Source: Chaetorhynchus papuensis (taxonomy: Eukaryota; Chordata; Aves; Passeriformes; Rhipiduridae). From it: a stretch of DNA of 64,000 nt. The stretch's first letter is position 1; the number at the start of each line of letters is the position of its first letter. The stretch covers positions 552,105-616,104 of the forward strand of contig VWYX01000350.1 in the NCBI GenBank assembly GCA_013396525.1, given 5' to 3'. Positions 46,801-58,800 of this stretch are shown in pieces. Both the position numbers and the translations under genes were made by a program. The notes beneath the pieces are model-generated. The model saw only the letters and a list, made by a program, of their open reading frames with translations. It was not told where the DNA came from and did not search any database.

Positions 46801-49800
46801 AGTTTTCAGCAGCTGCATTCTAAAAGAAAATACACTAAATGTTGTATCAGGTTTGGATTTATCTGTTTCTGCAATGGCTTAATAGGACTGACTTATTTAA
46901 AAGTATTTACTTCTAGTAAAGCCTGAAGTATTTTACTTCAGCATGAGAGACTGACCCTTTTTCTACTTCATGCTTCTTCTGTTCAATTCTTGTACACTTT
47001 AGTCATTCTCAAACTACCAGTGGCTTCCAGGACTATGGGTGAGCTCTTTCAAGATGTAGATTCTATCAGTTTGTTACAGATAAGGAAGCATGACGTGAAC
47101 AAGCTTCAATAATTGTCTCAATTCTCATGATAAAGTATTGTGATTGAGAACAGATTGTCTTTTCAAGATACCTTCTCACTCTCTTCCTGCCAATGCTGCT
47201 AAGGATTTATTAAGCAGTATAATAATCCACAAGAATTTACCTGCTGGCATGCCATTCCAGGCAATAAGCAAGCAACAGAGCACATACAACTCATTGTAAT
47301 GACACTGAACTTTCCAAATTTCCATGTCCCACATGGGTCTGTTGGCTACTTTTGTTATCAGGAAGTGCACACATATGATACAGTCTCTGCCATGTGAGGC
47401 AAATGGATGCATGTGCACCACGTGTCTGATGCCTCCCTGGAGAGCTGGGTTTACTCTGTGGAAAGGGTGTTTTACCAAAGTGCAACACAGGTGGCATTTT
47501 CCCAAAGGCAGTGATGCCTTAGGTTTTAACTTTTATATTTTTCAAATCCTGTATTGCCTGGTGTGTCACTCTGAAGTTTCCTGTAGCCTGTTAATTTCTG
47601 CTCTCTCGTGCTGGGTAGACAGAACAAAGCCTCTCCGGGCCTGCTCTTCAAGGACGCCCAGACCATCCTAGGCCCAAAAAGTGTAAACTAAAGACCTCTG
47701 AAAGGGGAGTAAGCTGAGGGGAATTACATCATTAAACTGGGGCTTTAATTGGAGAGTTAACCCTGGCTATGCAAATGAACCAACCCTATAAAAGTGTGAA
47801 GAACTCATGACCTGTTGTCCATCTTGGGGTCCATTTTGGCAGCAGCCTCTGGCTCCCCAGGGTGTACCTTGAAGGCCCTTCAAATAAATACCCACCTTTA
47901 TTCCCTTACTGCTGTCTAGCCTCCGTTTTTTAGGTGGCCTCTTAAGGCATGAGCAGCACACTTCCTAACCAGCACCCTCACCCAGGGGGCCAGTTGGTAC
48001 ACTGAAGAAACTGTTCTCAAGTGCACCAGTCAGGCACAAACCAGGACAGCAGCCTGAAGCAAGCCATTCCCAGGAGCAGAACACTTCCCTCAGCCTGCAG
48101 GCTGCCACCCCCATGGCTGGCAAAGTGTGTGCTACAGACACTGCTCTAAGCACTTAGGCCAGGCACTCCCTGCTTTCTCAGATTTGGGACAGAAATTTAA
48201 ATACTTTAAATACTTTAAATGAATAAAAAATTAAGAACAAAGAATATCATTCCTACAAAAAAATTGGTTGTCCTGTGTTTTACACTGAAGACAGAAAGAA
48301 CCACTGTATTAAAGTTTCTAAAATCTGTTTTCAAATACAGCATGTCAGTGCAGGATTTGAGGTCACAAACCTTGGACACCATTATGGAATACACTCTGCA
48401 GAACACTGCTCTGGAGGCACATAAAAAAAGGGAAGTGGAAGTCTTACCCTTGTGGTTCTTGGACGGTCTTGTTTTCCACTTTCTGTTCACATTCTTTTAT
48501 CATAGAGCTCAAAATAACCTAAGACACACAAGGAAGAGAGAGATACATGACATTTGACGTTTTTCCTTTTACATTAATACTTCTTATGAAATCTACTCTG
48601 CAAATAATTCTGACATTAGCAGAACTGTTCAAAATGTTTCCCTGTTTTTTTTTTTTTTTTTCAAGTGTCTTTGAGTTCCAGTTATCTGATAATGCCTTGT
48701 GGTTAGAAACAACAAAAACGTTCAAAATAACTTAAGGAAGAAAATATTTTCCAAATAGTTACAGAAGTTCAAGAATCCCTCCTTTTCCTTAGGCTTTTAA
48801 AAACAAAGTTGAAGCAAACTCACTTCTGTGACACACTTTATCTTCATGAACATTATGCACGAAAGAAAAAGCAAGGAAAGAAAAAATTGTGATGGCATCC
48901 TAAGACAACATCTTAATGGAAGGAAGTGCTAAAATCAACTCAGTATCATTCCACTGGTGTCTTCCAGAGTTCCTATGACTCATAGCTTTTTTCCTTTATT
49001 TAAGCAATTACAGTGCTAAAGGTTTCTGCAGAGTATTTAAGACTGAAAACACCTCCACACTGACATTTTTACATTTCTTCAAAAATAAAGGAATGATTCC
49101 CAATAGTAGGCTTTTAAAAAAAAAGTAAGAAAATCCTACAATTAATACATGGGACAGGCAAATGCCTCCCTGCCCTGCTCACACCAGTACTGTTTTAACA
49201 CATTAAACAAAAGCATTTGAAACACTAAGGCAAAAGAGTTAGAATGCAAAGTACCAAACTATAAATATATATATACACACATATATACACACTGCATAAA
49301 TGGAAAATTTCTGTGCTCACAGTTCAGAAGAAAGCTAAATTTTTTTTTGAGACACTAAACTTAAAATCTCGAAGTGACAAGCAATTAAAATTAGTAGGGT
49401 CTTACCAAAGCTGAATATGTACAACAAAGGAAAAAACCTATTTCCAATCTCTAAAATACAGAGCAGTCACTAATGGTTACTACCAACTGGTAACTATTTT
49501 TAAATGTATTTGTATACATTAAAATGCTGGTTTCTGTCAAGCCGCTTTGGCCATCTGCAGCACAACCATTAATTACACTGATAAGATGTGGCCTGGTCTG
49601 CAGATCTGTGCCACTGCTCACTCTACTTCTCCACAAGTATTACTTCAGCATTTGAAACATTTTAGGTAGCAGGTTTACATACCCTTGAGTGTTTCACAGA
49701 GTGGCATTCAAACAGGACTATAGCTCTTCCTGCTAAATTTGCTGTCCTCCATTTGCATAAAATGTTTTACAAATACTTAAAGCTTATGAGTACAGAGGTA

Positions 49801-52800
49801 CAAGAGAAATACATTTAGAATTCCAGTGAAAAAGAAAGCTTTTTGTTCTGTATTGAAAAAGCCCTGAAATTTCTAAGCACAGTCACCATAATTTTTATTA
49901 CTTAGCATTTCTACCTGTGCACTGGAGTTTTCCTAGCTTTTTGTACATCTATCTGAATCCAGATGTTCCAAATATCAACAATATGAAGTCTTGATGAAAG
50001 GGGAGAATAATTCATCAAGGACCCAGGATCATTTCAATAACACGATGGAGTTCCCATCCATTGCACAGCTCCTTCTGGGAAAGCTGTGTAATTTTTCGAT
50101 GAAGTGGAGCAATTTTCCCCTCTTCCCCAAATTAATTTCTAAATTTCTACATTATGGCTTTGCATATACTGCTCAGACCTATTCCCTTGGGTTCTCTTTA
50201 TTTGGTCATAGGACTGATTATGAAATCGCATCTCCTTAAACAGAGGTATTTTAGAGCACTGACTATATTTAGAGACACTTAAGAGACTTAACATGCTTCA
50301 GTTTTATAAACAATACTGCAGTATATGGACTAAACATTTTTGTCAAGTACTGACGCACTATCACGCAACTCAAATCCAGTTGCTTTGAAAGCCCATAGAA
50401 GGCGAGTGGAAAACGAGGAAGAAGGGACTTGACATTGAACTAGAGATGCTGGTAAAGTATCTGAATGTCTGAATAAGGCAAAATGTTTCTTTTAAAGATG
50501 AGAAGGTCTGACCTAAATGCCCAACTTACCCTTTCATTTATACGAAAGAAAGGAAAACAAGTATGAGGTATGAGTGGTAAATGCTGCCTGACAGGACCAC
50601 ACAAGCCAATTCCACAATGTTACCCTTCCAAGATGAGCATAAACTCTGTACTGACATTAGAGCTAAGGCTCTGTGATTTAGAAAATGTGTGTTTGTCAAG
50701 TGATAAGCCATTTGAATCATAAATAACACCACAGTGGCCAAAATAACGAAAAAAGACTTAATTCTGTTTATGCAAATGTCTAACTATTTGAGCCAGTAAA
50801 CACCATTCATTTCAGAAAACATGATTTTAAGAGAGAAGGCTACCAAGACAGACACTAGAACTCATTGGGCCTCAGAAGCCTCCATCATGATGCCTACAAA
50901 CATCCTGTTGAAGCAGGAAGCTGATCAAGCACCAGATACCCATTTCTTCAAAAAAATGGATAAAAATTGTAAAGCCCGTAGTGAGTTTTCTAACCCACTG
51001 GAGCAGGAGTAAATATTTTTCATTTTATATTTCTCTCTGGCTAAAAAAAAAAAGCACTTGGCATCATGCCTGAAGTCACTTAATCACAGTAATGCAGAAT
51101 GCAGTAATGGAGGATTGAGAGCTGTCTTTACTTACTGATTTATTTTTAATCCTATTCCAGTCCTCAATCAAACCTCTTGTTCTAATTCAGGGCATCTTTT
51201 GAACTATGTCATTAAATCTTAGAAGTTACATTAACTACAAAAATGAAGCAGCAGTATTTGTATCAGTTATCCCATTAGTGAAAGAAAATGAAGCTTTTGC
51301 CTACTGCAGCTCTCAGATATATGCTTAAGACTTCCCAGTCCACCTTCCAGCTCTCTCTGAACACAGAGTATCTACCACTACCACATCTCCAGTGCTGCCT
51401 GTGGTAAGGAAACACAATTCTGTTGCCTTTGAGTGATGCTCAGGTCACTACTGTTCCTTCCGACTCAGCCTCCTGGACTCAGATTCTTTCCTTTCAGGTT
51501 GAAAAGTTCTTCCAATAATAATATACAGAAAATAAAATTGATACTATAGGCTTTTAGATGGAAAATATAACTGGAAGAAGAAACTTTGTTATTGAATATA
51601 AGAATTTAGGACTCCTAGAGAATACAATAAATCTCAATTCAGTCACTTTGCAAACACAAGGAAAATAAATTAATTTTCTCACATACTAAGTAATTCATGA
51701 AAGTGCAGTATTAACCTTCAAAGACTACAACAATATTCCTCTGTACAGTCTGAATAAATAATTTCCTCCATCCCTTGAAATGTTCATCCCGTTAAGATTT
51801 TCCCCAACATGCAACTAAACGACATCTCTTTGTTTCAATCTCTGTTAGTATTCATCCTCTTCAAGGACATACCAAAAAAGTGCATATGGCCAAGATTTTC
51901 AAGTTGCTCAAGTTGACTTCTTCTGCTAACTTTTTTTGGTTTTTTGCTGCTTTCTGTAAGCTCCTACTACCAGAGAAGATCTTGTTCACTCCCATGTTGT
52001 CCTGTCTGCTTCTTTTAATCTGCTCTTTACAATTCACAGTATCACAGAGTGGCTGAGGTTGGAAGGAACCTCTGGAGGATCATCTGGTCCCAGCCCCTGC
52101 TCAAGTAGGGCCATCTGAAGCCAAATGCCCAGGAAGAACATGTCCAGAAGATGGCTTTTGAGTATCCAAGCACGGAGACTTCACAATCTTTGGACAATGT
52201 GTGCCACTGCTCAGTCCTTCTCACAATAAAAAAAACCCCAGCTCTGCCCATGGTCTCTGCTCCTGTCACTGGGCACCACTGAGAAGAGGAGCCTGGCTCT
52301 GTTCTCTTTGGACCCTCTCTTCAGGTATTTATGTGTACACTGATAAAATTCACCCAACCCTTCTCTTCTCCAGGCTGAACAGGCCCAGCTCTCTCATTCT
52401 CTCCTCCAGCCCGTGACTGGACTCTCTCTACTAAGACCATGCTTCTGTACTGGGGAGCCCAGAACTGGACACAGTACTCCAGATAAGAAGTGTATCCCAG
52501 GTATTTTAGAACTCTACTTCCCTAATCCTGAATAGTTTTCTTCCCCGCATCGCACCAGTTTTCATCTGCATTTCCTTGGATATATTGTAGTCATTGATTT
52601 TAGTGTATCCTTTGTTTGATTAATTTGAGGACAGTAAAAATGTTTCCTTTTTCTTCAGTCTAGGAAGATCTGTGTTTCTACATGCATTTCTGACAGTTTA
52701 TTTGTCTGCAGAGGTCCTCAGCTTAAGTAACCTTTATCAAAAAACTCCTTAATACCATGTTTTGATACCACTTATGAGCAGCTCTCCTTAACTTCTGGTT

Positions 52801-55800
52801 TTAAATGCAATTACATTTCAACTTCTGCCACCTACATCTCATACTCAGTTAGTAAACATAGCTGCTCACCTCATGCTCTGGAGAGAGATGTTCCATGTCA
52901 GTTCGTAAACACTTCAGTCCTGGTAAAAAGTGATTGACCATTAAATCCTCTGAAATAACTAAAATCCAGGTTGTTAAGGTATTATAAGGATTGCCTTCTG
53001 AAATTATACTCTTTTTTTCTGTCCTCTGATAATGTTGTTCTATAGAGCACAAGGACAGCAGCAAAACTAAGAAAATGGAACAGCATTTGACACTTCATGA
53101 CTAATAAAAAGGAAAAAAGATCTTAAACATATGTTAACATCATGTATTTCATACATCCTTTCAATTCTTTCAGTATTTTTTTCTTGATTTATTGGTTAAG
53201 TTTAAGAGTTTTGTTTTTGTAGCTTTGTTTTTTGCAGGATCTATCAGTTCCACTGTATGGGGTCTGGCTGAGCTGGAGTTCACAGCAGCCCTCAGTGCTG
53301 TGCTTTGCACTGGTACCTAGAAAGGTGTTGAGAACACAGCAGTGCTTCAGCTACTGCTGAGCAGTGCTGGCACAGCATCGGTGCTGTCTCTCAACATTTC
53401 CCCCATCAGCAGGCTGGGGGTGGGCAAGATCTTGGGAGGAGACACAGCCTGGACAGCTGACTCAAACTGACCAGAGGGATGTTCCATTCCATATGATGCC
53501 TGCTCAGATATAAAAACTAAGAGAAAGTAGAAGCAGGGGCAGGGTCCATTTGTTATGATGATGTTTGTCTTCCAGAGCAACTGCTGCATTGCTACTGCTG
53601 AAGCCCTAATTCCCAGGAAATAGCTGGACATTGCTTGCTGATGGAAAGTAGAGAATAAATCTTCTGTTTTGCTTTGCTTCCATGCATGGCTTATGCTTTA
53701 TTAAACTGCCTTTATTTTGACCAACAAGCTTTTCCTCCATCTGATTTTCTCTCCCACCCTCACTCCATCCTGCTGAGGAGGGGAGTGGAAGTGATGTCCA
53801 GCTGATCCATGATATTTACCATCTCTGAAAACATCTCCCTTATGCTGAATAGATCATGTTTTACATCACAGACCCAAAGACAAACTTAGTTATTTCTCAA
53901 ATATTAAACCTCTCTCAGCACCAGAGAAATAACAGCTGAACTTCCCCTGAAAAAAGGATACAACAGCAGGAAAGAGCACTGTAGGATTCAAACAGGTGGG
54001 TAGCGATATCCAGTCTCTTCGAATCAACAGACTGCTGGTTGTTGACCAAGGCTAACTTGTGCAAGTGTGGAATAACAACTGGAAAAGTAAATACAGAAAA
54101 ATAAGTATTTGAAACTGCTTTCCACAGACTTGTTTAGCATTAAACAGGTGCTATTTAGCGACTGCAGGCACCTGAAACTTCACACATCAGCATGGAGTAA
54201 GAACTGCAAACAATTACTTTTGATGGGGTTGCCCTTGCCCATTTAGTGGATTGACTCAAATTTGAAATAAAAATTTGTGGTAGCACCACCTAAAATAAAA
54301 ATATACCTTTGAGTATCTTTTTATTATTGCTTTTGAAATAGTAACTGTTTACAGAAAAAAAAAGGAAAACCCCATCAATGTAACCAGCATACCTATTTTG
54401 GACAGGGAGAGGAAGACTGCATCTTCCCATGGATGCAACTTACATTCATCTCTGAATCTGGGCTCAGCATTAGGTCCAACTCTTCCAAATGTTTTTATGA
54501 TTTCTGTATGTAAAGAATGTTGGTCTTGATACTGAGGGTCCTCCAGGAAAGATGCCAGCTGCATTTTTACTCTCTCCAGAAGCTTAAATATTCCCAGAGA
54601 AACAGAAAACACAAAAGAATGAAGATGCTAGAAATTGTTATGATCAGTTCAGAGTATGTTTATAATCTTCCATATTTCACATGACAGATCTTGGACTTCT
54701 AATTTACAGATTTTTTTCTACCAGGATGTTCCAAGCTCTTAAATGCACCTCTATGTTTTAAAAATTGTTACCAGGGTTTTAATCTGATCTATCTTTTAAC
54801 AACAGACAGGTGCTTCCATATAGCTGATCTTTCCTCCTGAGGTTTCCTTGAGTCTGATACTCCCTTTTTTATCTGCTATTACAGTTCCCCTCTTACTACT
54901 AATAACTACAGAGTTTTCCTGTTGCAATTACAGCTTAACTAATGGCATTTTTTGTAATGTATCTCAATTAATAGGCTGAAAATGCTTTTACAGAGGACAG
55001 AGATGCAAAAGTAACCATCATAAAATCAATGGAATTAAAAACATTTCTTCAACTAAAGGCTAGGAAACTGAAAATAAGATGACATAGGTATTTAATTTGC
55101 ATTCAAAGTTGAAAAAATAACATTTTATGATACATTTTGGAAGGTGCTATCACCTCTGTACTCTAAGACTTATTATAATTAGTGCAATGGATACAGTAAT
55201 TTCTGTGTGGTAGCAAAACAATATTCTTCCCAACTGATTATAGGCATGTATTCCAAGCTACAAAATTCTAACTTTTCCATCTTCCAAGTACATGTGAGTC
55301 ATCACTGACTTGACTCACATTACTCACATTTCCTCAAACACATTCTTTTAGAATATGTTGAAATTACGGGAAGAATGCAAGCTCTGCAAAAAGCTGCAAG
55401 GACTTACAGAAGAAATTTGATTGCACAGTTGTTATATCAAACAAAATCCAGTTTTCTACTGCTTACAGCTGAATCCTGAGTGTCTTCAGAATTCTTATCT
55501 TTTACCATAGTATCATCATTTAAAAAATGAGAAGGAATTGCATCTCTACATTATCTTCAAGGAATACTTTGGTAATGTCATTATGTCTTTCAGTGCCATC
55601 TTGCACACCAAGGGCTAAACCAGCTGACATGACTGGAACAACAAGAGTCTTGTGCTCTTCTAAAGTATCTGGGAGCCAAGCAGGATATCCTAAAGCATCT
55701 AAAATAGCACAATATACTTATGGGGATGTTTTTGGTCACCATTTTAAAACAGAACTATTTCATTTGGAAATGACTGAGTTAGATTTCACAACTGTACTGG

Positions 55801-58800
55801 AGAAGGTTTTAAAAAACATTTTGAGCATGGGATTTCCCATCTTCTACCACAGGCCTCCCCTCTACTTATCTGTCTCTGTTTGTTTATGTTTGTTTGAGAT
55901 TTAGAAGGAAATGCTTTTGTTAGTTATGAGGGTTGGTTTGACTAAAAAAAAAGAAAAAAAAAAAAAAAGGCCATTGCAAAACCGGAAAGCATTTTGGAAG
56001 AGAATATGACAACAAAAGAAAGAAAGAAAGAATTTATGAGTTGCCCTTTCTTTTACTCTGGATTTATAAAAAAGTCATCCACTTCTTATGCTACAAAACC
56101 ACAGGTGGCAAAAGGCGTCTTACCTCTCTCTGAGTAACAGTTTCCATGATGGTCCCAAAAGCAGGGATTGTAGCAATCCTTACTGAACTACAATGGAAGA
56201 ACAGAGCCTTTAAGATGTATTCAACACCAAGAACAAAATTACTTAAAGCAAAATTAAAAAATTAGTACTTTTAAGTTACATTAGTTTCTAGCAATGACAA
56301 AAAAAAAAAAAAAAGCAGACCAGGAAAAAGACAGGATTAACTCAAGGTCTCGGTCTGAAACTCACAATTCAGGATCACTGGACAAGGTAACAAGGGCCGG
56401 AGCAACCCGCTTGTCAACTAATGCTTCACTCATGCCTCGAAGAGTCAGCTGTAAACCAGTCAACATGCAATAAAAAACGCTTTGGTCAACTTGAACAACT
56501 GGGTTAGCTGTGACTGAGGATGGGCAGGCAGACTCTTGGGGTTGTTCTTGGTTTAGTCACCCACACAAGACATTAAAGCCACTAAGACTCTATTCATGCT
56601 GTAGCATCTGTTAGTAACAAGTTGTTAGTGAGATTAGCAAAGCATCCCTCCTTAGCTTGAAAGAAATACCACATCAGAATGTCCAGGAAATGAAGTGCCA
56701 CAGTTGTCTATCAGAAATGAGATGCAGCCAAAACCACTCTGCATTTCATTAATGCAGATGATACTTAATTTTGCAGTAGCAAAGCCGATAGCGTTACAGA
56801 ATAGTAGTATCCAGCTTTCTGCTAGAAATGATGTAAGCAAATTTGAAAACTGAGAACATGATTAAATATAGAAAACAAAAATTAAATTACATTAAATTTT
56901 CTATTTAATATTTCTTCAGCATTTTTATACAGTTTAATTCCAGGTGTTGCAGTAAACCTTTTTATTTAGAAATAAGTGATTTAAAGGTTACTTTCCTTTA
57001 AAAGTAATTCAATTTTTGTTCGGCTAGATTGAGACATAACTGATGGTTATTTCTTTCTAAGTATTAGAGGGATGCTAGGTATATAAGACAGGGAACTTAC
57101 ATTTCAGGGTCACTGGAGAGAGTAATGAGAGCAGGAACAACTCTCTGAGCTACCAGAGTTTCATGTACCCCCTTCACCAACAGCTGAGTGGTCGGAGCAG
57201 GGGGGTATCACAGGTGATGCACGGAAAGAGCGAGCACAGTATCATGGGAGGAAGAACAACCAAGAGAGAGAAAGAAAAAACACAAAAAGCAAACCAAAAT
57301 TAGAAGCTAAGCAAATACTGCTACACTAGAGCTTCATAAATGCAAAGGAGTGAAGAAAGCTAAAGTGGTCTGGCAATCAGCACAAACATGACAAATTCAA
57401 CAATACAATGTTTTCTCTATTTTCAGATATTTTAAAACTTGAACTTGAACCTTTAGCAAGTAATTGCATGTTTTATTTCAGATACTAATGCAATTATGTA
57501 TTACAATTATAAATAAAGTTATGTATAATTAAGTACTAAAGTGACATCAATATGAATTTGACAATTTCATGTAAATGCTGTTCCTAACTCAATACAACAG
57601 CATTTATCACAGTAGGTGGCTGTCACATGCAACACAGAAGTCTTGAGTAGGTCAAATGTGTGTAGATTTCCCCACACTGAGAGCTACCTTTCACACCTTT
57701 TACAACATGACAAACAGCACCTTCCCAGATGCCAAAAAGCTTTCCTGAAAGTCATTCAGGACTACTTGATATTTAACTACCATCCAAACAGTATACATGC
57801 TGATCCATGCAGGTAGAAAATGGAGAATTCCTTAAATTATCCAGGAAATGTATTTCTTCAAGTCTTTTTGCACACTAAGGAAGACATATATTTGTTGCAG
57901 TGCATCCCAAATGTTAAAAGCTTGAAATCACAGTAAAATTCATTATCCCCGAACACAAAGTTGTTTGAATCCAGATGTTCCCAGGTGATTTTTTTACATT
58001 ACCTATGTAGCTATACACAAGCATTTGCTGCATATGTTGTAGAGGCCCTTTACATGCTTTATTCCTACGAAAACCTACTAATTTTCAAAAATGTCAAGTT
58101 GCAATTTTTTTTTTAGTATTCAATAAAATAGTGGGGTTTTTCTTCATTAATAAAAAGAGGAAAGATTAGATATTTATATTTTGTGTCTCATGTAAGGAAG
58201 TCTGCATGTATTTGCTGGTTTTAGGAGATAAATATAAAAAGCTTATCAATAAGTTTACATGAGAAATATGAAATGTCTTTTTAATATTTAGCTATAGTCT
58301 AATTACTCATATTGCATAATGAACACAAATTAAATTCTAAGCTTTTCCCCTAGGGAAAGTGGTAGCTGTCAGTATACCAGTAACAAAACCAGGCAGTGTA
58401 AATACTGCCTAACTAAGTCTAACTAAAGAAGATTTCACATTCTGCTATTTGTTAGAGCATTCCTGCTTTACCAACTCTGAATTTAAACCAAATTAACTGG
58501 TGAAAGATTGGAAGGAACCTGACTTTCCAGAAGCTTCCATATAAAGCAGTCATTCTTATTAAGCAATATTTGTGTGTGCATGTATGTAAATGAACACATG
58601 GACATGGAACAGAGTGTGGCCTCACAGACACCAACTGGAGAAGGAAGAATGGGGAGAAGCAGTGTAAAAACATAAGACACTATTGCTGCAAAGCACCTGG
58701 AGGAGCAAAGTTGCAACATCCCATACTTGTTATTCAGAAAGTATTAGGATGGCAGCTCAACTACAACATTTTAACATTAATACATTTCACAATTATTTAC

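Larger units (their letters stand above)
48519..52869 (-). other. RELCH: RELCH intron
   Basis: About 4.35 kb, donor GTGAGC, acceptor TTAG. It holds an AT/AC dinucleotide patch at 49264-49293 and the CR1 fragment at 52036-52500. No exon seen. Confidence 0.8.

Noticed and set aside
52870..52949. Inner acceptor for the RELCH ISEDLMV exon
   Set aside because: The base carried from the previous exon would create a TAG stop; the outer acceptor gives the expected Phe-Ile-Ser-Glu-Asp.
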